Assembly: GCA_023690525.1 (NCBI GenBank)
Contig: CM043016.1
Span: 17,616,539 to 17,680,538 of the forward strand
From: Holotrichia oblita
Taxonomy: Eukaryota; Arthropoda; Insecta; Coleoptera; Scarabaeidae
DNA length: 64,000 bases
Direction of reading: 5' to 3'
The notes beneath the pieces were generated by a model. It was not told where the DNA came from. It saw only the letters and a list, made by a program, of their open reading frames with translations, and did no database searches. Position numbers and translations under genes: made by a program. Positions 24,301 to 32,396 of the stretch are shown in pieces (position 1 is the first letter of the stretch; each line of letters opens with the position of its first letter).

Positions 24301-26625
24301 CAACGTTTGCTAAAAATGGATTAAAATCGCTATTTTTATTTTGAGTAGCGTAGTTGTCACATCTTCGGCTGGGACATGTGGTAAAGGTAAATTCTGTTCA
24401 AAATTGAAACTAATGACTTCCACGGTAGGATTAGAAAGTGCCAGTTTTTGTTTTTCTTTCATATCTCGTTAAAAACTATCCGCTTTACTAAGATGAAGGA
24501 TTTTTTCAGTTATGAGCTTTTGTTTCTCCTGTTCATCCGTTAAACTTTTTAATGTATTTTCGTAGGCGTCACATTTCTGACATGTATCAGACCTTGGGTG
24601 TCCAAAGCTTAGATTAAAGTTATCTACAAAAATTCTACGATAAAAATCGTAGCTAACGTAGGGTTTGAAGTTTTTTTCTCCCATTATGCGGTGCTGTTCT
24701 AATTGTCTCTAATTTTTCCAAATAGAGTCTGTAAATGGAGGCGACATTTAGTTCAGGTGACAGGAAACGACGATTTTCATTGTCTTCGCTACTGTAGTGG
24801 GATTTTGAATGGGGGATAAGGGGTGGAAAAAATAATCCAAATTATTTTTCTTTTTCAATATATTCACCTGCAAGACGGATACATTTTTCACATCTTTCAA
24901 TTAATTTATTTATACCCTCATAAAAAAATGATTTCTCTTTATCTGCAAAATACGCCGAAACTGCCTCCTTGACTTCATCATCGGCAGTAAATTTTTTACC
25001 CGGCAGCTCTTTTTTCATTTTCGGAAACAGGTAATAATCACTCGAGGCCAGGTCTGGGCTGTAGGGTGGGTGATTCACAATTTCGAAGCCCACCTTATGC
25101 AGGGCAGCTAACGCAACGCGGCTCTTGTGGACGGGCGCGTTGTCGTGCAAAAGCAGCACATCTTTCGTCAATTTTCCCCGCCTTTTCTCTTTAACGGCTT
25201 CTTTCAGTCGCTCTAATATTGAAGCGTAATATTCTCCGGTTATAGAAACACCTTTATCTTTATAATCAATCAACAATATTCCTTCCGAGTCCTAAAATAC
25301 CGTTGCGATGAGTTTCCCAGCTGATTGTGACACTTTAAATTTCTTGGGAGGTGCTGTGCCCTTTTTTGTGCCACTGCATGGAGTCTTGTTTGGACTCAGG
25401 TTCATAATGATGAACGCAAGTTTCGTCTCCAGTAACAATTCGAATCAATACACCATCCTTGTCTTCATTACAGAGGTCGAAAAATGCACGCGCACACTCT
25501 ACGCGCTGTTGTTTTTGCGGCGGCGTGAGCATTCTCGGCATCCATCTTGCGCTGACCTTAGACATGCCGAGATGATCGTGTAGGATTTTAAATATTGTTG
25601 TATCGGATACTCCAACCATTTCTGCGAGTTGTTTCTTCTTTAATCGAGCATCTTCGAGTACAATTTTTTCAACTTTTTGGATAAGTGCTGGCCTGGTCAC
25701 CTCAATGCTCCTGCCCGGCCTCGGGTCGTTTTCAAGGGATTCCCTTCCTTGTTTAAATAAACTATGCCACTTGTACACCATGCTGGTTTTTCCTGAACAA
25801 GAGTCGCCGTAAACCAATGACATCTCATTCATTATGGTCGCGACTGATTTTCCTTGCCTGGTAAGGAACTTTATAACGGCACGATATTTGATTTTTTCCA
25901 TATTTCACTTTTCATTCCTGATTATGTTACTTGGTTGACGATAGCTCAAAGACTAACTGTCTAATAACAATGAAACTTCGTATTTATACTAATTATGAGT
26001 CGCTGCACAGGCCACGCCCCCAATGCGCCTAATCACCCCCCTACAACCCGCTCATTCCGCGAATATAAAAACGCTCCCTCGTATGTTGTTCGCCTAATGC
26101 ACGCTTCTTTTTTTACAACATTTCGTTTCCAGGATTCTGGATGTCGTATGATTTTCTTCCCTTTAACCATAGGACTGTTTTCTTTAGTTTAACCTATTTT
26201 TTTTTGGAGATATTCAAAAACATGCAAGCAATACATCAGATCACCACTTACCCTGCTAGGACCAGCTTGGGAAACGTCAACATCATTATTGTTCATATGT
26301 TCATTGTCGCTACTGGATGATTCCATTTCCGTCTGTAGAATAAAGTCGCTTGACGAATCCTCGAAGGGTTTGCCAGGTTCACTGTCACTCTCTATTTTGT
26401 TCATCTAATCTACATGGTTCACACAATATCACTGCCTGGTTCTTGCACCAAGACAGCACAGTTTTGAAAACCAAAATCAATGAAAAAGTCAAATTTCTCC
26501 AAACTTAGAGCTACCTGGTTTTTGCACCTAGCCCTTTAATTAAAAGTATATATTGTAATTCTGACAATGTTCCTTCTTTTCCAGTATCGGAAGGCGAAGG
26601 TAAACGAAGAAAGGACATCAAGTGA
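11947..26625 (+). CDS. NCOA6: Nuclear receptor coactivator 6
   Basis: NCOA6 (ASC-2/TRBP) is a nuclear scaffold of MLL3/MLL4 histone H3K4 methyltransferase complexes that binds nuclear receptors through LXXLL motifs. Coding exons are 11947-12301, 13842-16290, 21172-22601 and 26585-26625. All phases agree and give 1424 codons plus stop. The N-terminal domain has KVRKLEPWNSVRVTLSIPRE and LGILSVQVEG, nearly identical to vertebrate NCOA6. SPLLVNLLQTD (about residue 254) is the conserved NR box 1; LDHLL and LEQLL are further LXXLL motifs. Long Gln-, Asn-, Ser- and Pro-rich tracts and Lys-rich stretches fill the middle. The C terminus ends GKRRKDIK, like the vertebrate basic tail. It is shorter than human NCOA6 (about 2060 residues), mostly in the Gln-rich part. 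Confidence 0.92.
12302..13130. other. NCOA6 intron, unique-looking part
   Basis: AT-rich intronic DNA. Open frames on the minus strand around 12450-12950 are Phe/Leu-rich products of A-runs and not credible genes. Confidence 0.5.
13138..13835. repeat. Degenerate minisatellite, about 5 units of 120-190 bp
   Basis: The motif TATACGAGGGTC or close variants recurs at about 13144, 13325, 13476, 13600 and 13750. In the later units it follows a shared TTTAATAAAATTG…CGTAATATGAAAAAAA block. It lies directly upstream of the acceptor of the large NCOA6 exon. Confidence 0.7.
13842..16290 (+). CDS. NCOA6: NCOA6 exon: NR box 1, low-complexity and basic regions
   Basis: Begins ATPGPSSAPDANL after completing an Asp codon. 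LVNLL is at 14246-14260 and a second LXXLL (LDHLL) at 15143-15157. Asn runs encoded by AAT/AAC repeats lie near 14970-15045, with poly-Pro at about 14620. The last third is rich in Lys, Arg and Glu. It ends in phase 2 before gttatt. Confidence 0.92.
16400..16455. repeat. Imperfect hairpin with GCCATCTTCAG arms
   Basis: GCCATCTTCAGGAGAATT and AATTCTACTGAAGATGGC are inverted copies with one mismatch, separated by about 17 nt. It lies just inside the NCOA6 intron and may be part of a larger decayed repeat. Confidence 0.55.
16921..18100 (-). mobile_element. Mariner copy 1, internally deleted
   Basis: The left terminal repeat starts CGACGGAGCGTTTTTATATT after a TA. The transposase ORF 17933-17115 (272 codons) begins MEKIEYRAVIKFLTRQGK and has a helix-turn-helix region, TGDETWVHH (first Asp) and LLHDNAPVHKS (second Asp). 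A deletion of roughly 65 bp near 17123, compared with copy 2, removes the third catalytic Asp block and ends the frame after LHKVGRK. The right end stops about 11 bp short of a full terminal repeat. It is inserted in an NCOA6 intron on the opposite strand. Confidence 0.9.
18230..18600 (-). mobile_element. LINE relic, C-terminal region
   Basis: Minus-strand reading gives QRKLAIRIVAGCRIASSEAL followed by VVTG and a degenerate tail, resembling the post-RT C terminus of R1-type non-LTR elements. It is probably the same element as the RT fragment at 19430-19638, separated by a MITE. Confidence 0.5.
18687..19058. mobile_element. 372-bp MITE, PIF/Harbinger-like
   Basis: Terminal inverted repeats of about 36 bp start AGGTGGCTCCACATCCAAGC at the left and have an inverted partner ending GAAGCCACCT at the right. 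TAA flanks both ends, which fits the 3-bp TWA target duplication of PIF/Harbinger elements. No coding capacity. Confidence 0.75.
19430..19638 (-). mobile_element. LINE reverse-transcriptase relic (R1-like)
   Basis: Encodes GVPQGPALGPTLWIIYYDLL and then LIESADDLGVVAAF, the PQGxxLGP and (F)ADD blocks of an R1-type reverse transcriptase. The catalytic block is altered and the frame is short. Confidence 0.65.
19630..20704. mobile_element. MITE (CGCTTGCAATAAA family), interrupted copy
   Basis: Begins CGCTTGCAATAAAATTGCGT and ends in the inverted TTTATTGCAAGCG. It is interrupted by the 838-bp element 19745-20582. Its flanks align with the uninterrupted 196-bp copy at 31526-31721. Confidence 0.75.
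19745..20582 (-). mobile_element. 838-bp IS630/Tc1-mariner-type element with DUF4817-like HTH relic
   Basis: Terminal repeats TACAGGGTTAGTTAAAAGTA (left) and its inverse (right) match over about 22 bp and TA flanks both sides. The minus strand carries a decayed transposase: EQIEILMMLGYGDRRRSLQD and DVCNVFNNTHPNRNP (the helix-turn-helix seen in DUF4817 proteins), LPRSGRSRTAK, then QQDGAPPHYGVNIRQYLD and a damaged third-Asp region. Frameshifts and a reduced length mark it as non-autonomous. Confidence 0.8.
21172..22601 (+). CDS. NCOA6: NCOA6 exon: Ser/Pro-rich region with LEQLL box
   Basis: Acceptor tttctag, first residues LLEEPERIVPN. SLLEQLLIDIPENP at about 21901-21930 probably corresponds to the second nuclear receptor box of vertebrate NCOA6. 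Acidic and Ser/Pro-rich stretches, an Ala run (about 22236-22260) and a Gly run (about 22430-22460) follow. It ends RRKTRSAG in phase 1 before gtaagt. Confidence 0.92.
22615..23285. other. Pyrimidine-rich intronic tract
   Basis: About 650 bp of strongly C/T-biased plus-strand sequence starting just after the NCOA6 donor at 22602. Its long Leu/Phe/Ser-rich open frame is a by-product of the composition. Confidence 0.7.
23311..23456. mobile_element. 146-bp MITE
   Basis: TAGTCGAATTTTTGGTTCTT at the left and its inverted copy ending AAAATTCGACTA at the right match over about 34 bp with two mismatches. A second inner inverted repeat (AATGTCA…TGACATT) is present. Confidence 0.75.
23769..24684 (-). 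mobile_element. Relic repetitive ORF of DUF7869-like type
   Basis: Three broken minus-strand frames read, in order, FNLSFGHPRSDTCQKCDAYE with a Cys-x2-Cys; VISFNFEQNLPLPHVP and RHHHPEPGHNSF; and LPPVNDKWYYK at the C-terminal end. This order is typical of a large insect repeat-associated protein family usually labelled DUF7869; the name is from memory and unconfirmed. Multiple stops make it a relic inside an NCOA6 intron. Confidence 0.45.
24808..26081 (-). mobile_element. Mariner copy 2, frameshifted
   Basis: The transposase lies in two frames, 25901-25335 (N-terminal, MEKIKYRAVIKFLTRQGK to the TGDET block) and 25276-24842 (LLHDNAPVH and YSPDLASSDYYLFP with the third Asp). A frameshift lies at about 25290-25340, and Trp after TGDET is Cys. 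The right terminal repeat is complete (ATAAAAACGCTCCCTCG before TA) and the left one is truncated to GGGGGATAAGGGGTGG. It is the most complete of the three copies. Confidence 0.9.
26585..26625 (+). CDS. NCOA6: NCOA6 terminal coding exon (41 nt)
   Basis: After a pyrimidine-rich acceptor (ttccttcttttccag) it encodes VSEGEGKRRKDIK and stops. The split valine codon fits the phase-1 donor at 22601 almost 4 kb upstream, and the basic ending resembles the vertebrate NCOA6 C terminus. Confidence 0.85.
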
Positions 26626-27600
26626 CAGTGTCCGGATGACTGCAGCTGTTGCAGTCTCTGCCAAACGACAACCGAGTTGCTGCAGTCAATATACGTAACG
26701 AGTACCGAAGTGCAGCCTTGAATACTCTGGCGGAATACACGCAGTTGTAGTAGTACAAACATTTTCCGCTGACATTTTTGTATAGATTGTGATATACCTG
26801 TATATAGTCTAGATAATTGTATATAATAAAAATGAAAATTGTGTTGAGAGTCACTGATGATGATGATGATGAGGATGAAGCAGATGATGAGAATAAAATG
26901 ATAATACAAACATTATTAAAAAAAAAAACAAAAAAACATTTTGTATACAGAATAATAATAATATTATTAATGAAGAGAAGATCGGAGTAAAACTAAGATT
27001 AAAAGAAAACACACAAAAGAATTATGTGGATGTGTATATATAATACTCTAATCGATGAAAAAATAGAAAACGGAGACAACACAATAGAAACAAAAGTAAG
27101 TTAAGTAAAGGAAGCAAATGTGGACGTTGACGATGGCGAAGGATGGTACACAGATATCTTATGTATACACATAAACATACAATCATTATATTTAAACAAA
27201 GAAAAAAAAACAAAAAATAAAAAACATATACTTTTACTATTTGCATTTTACGTGGATAAAAAAACAATTAATAATTATTTTATTTCTATGTATATTTTTT
27301 ATAATTATTGTGAAGTTGTTGATATATTGTTTATGTTGTAGCTTAGTTTTTTTTTTGTTTTATTTAAAAAGAAAATGAAGCCTTATAGAAATCTTTCTTG
27401 TTTTTTTGCGTAAAATGACTTGTAATGTTCTTAATTGTAGATTTGTGGAAAGGTTGATGAAATATAAACTATATATTGTTAAATAGAAATATCTTAATAT
27501 ATTATGGTTTTCTTCTATTACCAATTATTTATACTCAATTCTGATTCTCCTTTCCCTGTGTATCATGCAATAAAGTACATTTCTATCATGTACTCGAATC
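26626..27600 (+). other. NCOA6: Probable NCOA6 3' UTR
   Basis: AT-rich non-coding sequence after the stop. Candidate polyadenylation signals include AATAAAAATG near 26825 and CAATAAAGTA near 27568. A (GAT)n run (Asp-like, untranslated) lies at about 26858. Confidence 0.5.
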
Positions 27601-27854
27601 CTTTCCGTTTTTATCAGCACTGGTAACTAGATACAGAATCATCATGATAAAAAATATTTTTAGATTTTATTTATTAAACAAGATATTTAAAACTCGACTG
27701 CTACTTTGAACAAATTTAATTTGGTAGCTTGCATAATATTTTTAAAATTAAACACTAATTCTTAATGATATTGGGAAAACGTATTGCAAGAGCCCCCAGT
27801 CTTATCCATACATTTATTCTAATGATGTTTTTTTCTGCGGCAGACAACTTGCAG

Positions 27855-28270
27855 TTATGGCAAATTTGATAAATTTTCAATTTTGGAGGGGGGTGGATTT
27901 CGCTTACGGGAGAAACGGATCGCTACGCATTTGTCAGGATTAATGACCAGCCGCCACTCGCGAGACCACTCGCACAATTCATCCACGAACCTCTGCAGCC
28001 TTCTGCACGCCAGTGTATCATTTCTGGACGACGTGTATATAGCCGTATCGTCAGCGTATATTGCTATGCGGTTGCTGATGTTTATCGGGATATCGTTGGT
28101 GTAGAGAACAAACAATTCAGGCCCCAATAGAGAGCCCTGAGGTACACCAGCGTTGGCACGTCGGATGGAGTGCTCGCCAAATCTCTTAACGCGGTAGGTT
28201 GTATGAGACAGGTACGATCGAATTAGAGATACCATATTAGGATTGATGTCTAGTCTGCCAATTTTGTCTG
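27855..28270 (-). mobile_element. Non-LTR retrotransposon reverse-transcriptase fragment
   Basis: Encodes SLIRSYLSHTTYRVKR, then AGVPQGSLLGPELFVLYTND, RIAIYADDTAIYTSS (intact YADD) and ECW-type WSREWRLVINPDKC. This is the palm and thumb of a Jockey-type LINE RT, truncated at both ends. It lies just 3' of the NCOA6 polyadenylation region. Confidence 0.8.
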
Positions 28271-28656
28271 TTCACGCTTCGGACAATCAGCTGGTAGGCG
28301 ACAGATCGACACAACTGTCAGAGGTATTTTAACTATAGCTGTTGAAAGTGCTCTTACATTTGATAGTATTAAAAAAATTATATCTGGCGCAAGTAAAGAA
28401 AATAGATGTTTTTATAATTCGACACCTGTCAGAAATATTATGACGTTTACAACCATCAAAACGGCACTAAAATAAGTGCTTATAGTTTGATAACTTTCGA
28501 AAAAATTATCTTTAAAATTTGACAATTCTCAAAAAGATTTTGACAGTTGAACTGTCAATATGGAAAAATTAATGAATTAATTAACTCAGAATCGATGTAC
28601 CGCTAAGTGTTCATCATAGCTGATATCGAAAATGTCGCTATTCGCCAACCTTAGCT

Positions 28657-29376
28657 ACAACCGTTGATTGAAGGAATACATAAAGATGCTCAACCTGACG
28701 TCACACCGAGCAGTGTCACGCAATACACGCATGCGTAACCGTCAGTGACGTCAGTGCAGTACTGTGCCTGCTTACAGTACAATACATACAATACAAAATA
28801 TTTAGTCGTCAAAATAGTATATTATGACACTAGTGCATAATCAAGCTTTTAAAGCACGAGTAACGAGTTTAAAGCCACGACGCGAAGCGGAGTGGCACGA
28901 GTGCTTTAAAAGCAGTTTCATACGATATTTTTTAGTATAAATGCAACAATAACTTTAATTAGAAGAAATCAAATCAATAATTTCAATACATGACATGTAC
29001 CTATATGTCATTTGACATTTCCTGACATTTCACTGGACTATTAAACGCTTGGGATTGGCTGTTACCAAGCAACCTTTTTACGCACGCCGTGCGATAAAGG
29101 CCCGATTATGCACGCTTATGACTGTGTTTTAATTGGTTTATGATGCATGCATACTAAAAAAGACATTTTAGGACAAATAAAGTCACAAGGACAATTTGTT
29201 TGAAAAAAGGACTGTCCTTTTCAAAAAAGGACAGGTGGCAACCCTATGCGCAACCTATGACAGAAGTGTCAGATCCCATCAAATGCAAATCTCCATTTGA
29301 TGGGATCTGAAATTTTTGTCAACTGTCATAGGTTGCGCATCTTTATGCATTCCTTTAATTAACGCTACAACTATAA
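28657..29376. mobile_element. Candidate ~720-bp fold-back element
   Basis: AGCTACAACCGTTGATTGAA and the following GGAATACATAAAGATGCTCA at the left recur inverted with a few mismatches at about 29326-29372. Inside are a GCTTTTAAAGCACGAG/CACGAGTGCTTTAAAAGC inverted pair (about 28850-28915) and a perfect-arm hairpin at 29246-29340. No coding capacity. Confidence 0.6.
29246..29340. repeat. 95-nt two-tier perfect hairpin
   Basis: The outer arms ATGCGCAACCTATGACAG and CTGTCATAGGTTGCGCAT, and the inner arms TCAGATCCCATCAAATG and CATTTGATGGGATCTGA, are both exact inverted pairs, with small unpaired bulges and an 8-nt loop. Confidence 0.85.
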
Positions 29377-29379
29377 AAA

Positions 29380-32285
29380 CTATGAAATACAACTAATTTT
29401 ACAACTCTAGTTGTATTTTGAAAATTTTATATTATAACTTGAGAAAGATATACTGTTAGACCTTTTATACATTGACAGAGTGTTCAAAAAATTATAACGG
29501 GCGTAAGTACGAAAAATAACTTTATCATATCATATAGCTGTCAGAAATACTTTGACAGTTATATATATCTATCAAATCCGTAAAAATAAATATATTTTAT
29601 CTACTCCTATTAAATAATGTATTCATTATTCAGTTGCTTTTGAACAAGTAATGGCACCCATAAACAATTAGCGTGATTTATAGCAGTGAGTTATTATAAC
29701 TCACGCTAAATTCTACAATCTGATTCGTCGAAATGAAACAGTCCACTACCATCTTTGAGGGAAGTAACGTTATTTGTCAACTCTAAATTAGATCACTTGT
29801 CAATTTTAACTTGACAGTTTCAATATGTGACACAATTTTTGAAATTAGGTGAAATGTCATTTTGACAGTTTCAATATGCGACACAAAAAAAGTTTTCTTG
29901 GAACTTGTACCTTCGTTTTAATTGTTATAGTCGTAGATAAAGTATAGTATTCAACTCGCGGTAACAGTAATAACTCACTTGATGAATTACAGCACTCGGC
30001 TATCGCCTCGTGCTGCAAACCTCATCTGCGTGAGTTATTAAATTAAAATAATATACTATTGTCGGTTGAAATTTGAAAAAAATATACTAATTTGATAATT
30101 TGATAGCTGGTACTAAAGATGTTAACTGTTACACGCACCTAAACAGTAGGTACAAATAAATAAGTGCTTTTGTAGTGTGACAGCTTTCAGTAAAGTAACA
30201 ATACCACACATATTGAAGCAGTTGAAATGTCAGAGTGGGAAAAATTAATTTCGGTTTACAATTTCGCAACTGTTAGAAATATTTTGATAGGTATGATAAA
30301 GGTGACTGATTTTACAGTTTGACAGGTGTTAAAGTTACACCTGTTAAATGAACCAACCACTTTTATAATTTAATAGCAATCAATGGTCTATTTTAACAGT
30401 TATAAACAGTCAATTACAAGAACTACTTTTTCTAAAATAATTTGACAGCTTCTTTTAAATAAAAGGTTAAGAAATAAGTATTTGTACAGCTTGGCAGTTG
30501 TCAGAAGTGTATTAACTCTTACAAAACCGCGAAAATATAAACCGTTTTTATACTGAGGCAGCGCTCAAAAAAAAACGACTATTAGCGGAAGTATGAAAAA
30601 TAAAGATTTTTATTACGTCTCAGATCTAGATTCTAAGACGCATGTCGCCAATAATTTATAAACGTCATACATTATAATTTGTTTGATTACACTTGTAACT
30701 TATTTAAAAAGAGAGAACAGACCTCCAGACCAAACCACAATATATAATTTGCAAAATAAATTTTATGTAACATTCTCTGATAAGTAAGGCAAAAGAGAAC
30801 TAATCTACACCGAAAAATAGATAAACTAATGTAATAATTTTAGTAAAACTTGTAATATAGCTGTAGTATAAGCAATGTCAGAATGTTTGATAATGAACAG
30901 AAATAACAGAACGTTGCATAATGTGATTTTGCCTTGTTTTCAGCCAATAAGAAACAACTATCATTTGGGTCCGTTCAGAATTTTGTCTCTCTCTTTTTTA
31001 AATAAGGTATAGTATTTGTTATACACATCTGCCATAGAGGATTATAAAAATTCATTTTAAGGCGGCATTCTAGCACAGTATTTAGCTACTTTCTTGTATT
31101 AATTGAAATCGGATTAGTTTGACAATTTGACAGATCAGTTGGGAGAAATGATTTTGGTTCTAAAATTTGACAGACGTCAAAAATATGTCGATGGTTGCAA
31201 TTGCCAATATTAAATAAAATTGATTTTACAATTTGACTGCTTTCACAAGTATTTTGATACTTACAACCCACTATATATCGACAATACTTTAAATTCGCGG
31301 CCATTTTAAGATGATACTAAGAAAGTAATTACACAGTGTGCCATTTCATAGCGCTATACAGTCAAATATCACAGACTTTAGTTACCTCTTAATGCAGTAT
31401 TATCTTAAAATGGCTGCAAAATTGAAAAATTATTTAGTAGGAACTCTCAGGTACATTTTGACAATTACGATTCAAATCCGAGGAAAAAGTAGTTTCTATA
31501 ATTTGACAACTGTCAGACGTACACTCGCTTGCAATAAAATTGCGTACACTTTTTTACAGCTATGTGATTTGTCAAAATTTTCTTATATGTATTAGTTGTC
31601 AACGTATCTCTCAGCTATATTGTTATATTGACATCTCAACCTCATTTTAAAAAGGACTTCTCAATATATTGAAAAAACATGGAAATTGGTATAAGACTTA
31701 TACACAGATTTATTGCAAGCGACTGTACTTTGACAGTTATAACTATCAAAATTATAAAAATAAATGAATTTTATCGATTAGAATGGTTAAATCCGACAAT
31801 AAGAGTATTCTTATAATTTGACAGCTGTAAAATGAATATTTTAACTGTTACACCTGTCAAAAACAGTAGTTATAGTTTGGCAGTTTTCAGAAAAAAAAAT
31901 ATTTTGAGTGTTGAAACACAAAAAACACTGGTTTTACAATTTGACAGCTGTCAGAAATATTTTGATCTCCATGACAGTTAACATTTTTGAAAACTAACTG
32001 GTTTTCAGATAAGAAATAATTGTAGTTTGACGGTAGTTAGAAGTGTTTATAACTATTATTTCTGCTGTTTTGTTCACAATTTGACAGCTGTCAGAAATAT
32101 TTTGATCTCCACGACAGATAACATTTTTGAAAACTAACTGGTTTTTAGATAAGAAATAATTGTAGTTTGACAGTTGTTAGAAGTACCTATTTATTTATAA
32201 CTATTATTTTTGCTGTTGTTTTAACAATTTGACAGCTGTCACAAATAATTTGAAGCTTACAATTATAAAAATAAAATAATAAATA
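29380..32285. repeat. Degenerate repeat field with TGACAGCTGTCA-like cores
   Basis: ATTTGACAGCTGTCAGAAAT or variants recur many times, clearest at 31168, 31503, 31818, 31941, 32081 and 32228. The units at about 31939-32075 and 32079-32220 are close tandem copies about 140 bp apart. No ORF is credible. It fills the gap between the convergent 3' ends of NCOA6 and IARS. Confidence 0.65.
31526..31721. mobile_element. MITE (CGCTTGCAATAAA family), uninterrupted 196-bp copy
   Basis: Starts CGCTTGCAATAAAATTGCGT and ends TTTATTGCAAGCG, flanked by ACT on both sides. It serves as the empty-site reference for the copy at 19630-20704. Confidence 0.75.
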
Positions 32286-32396
32286 AATAAAATCAGACGC
32301 AATTCTTAATTCTTTATTAGAGTCACAGGTTAAGGACATCATTCAAAGCAAAATATAAATATTAATTAAATCTACAACAAATCAGGCAAATTAGCA

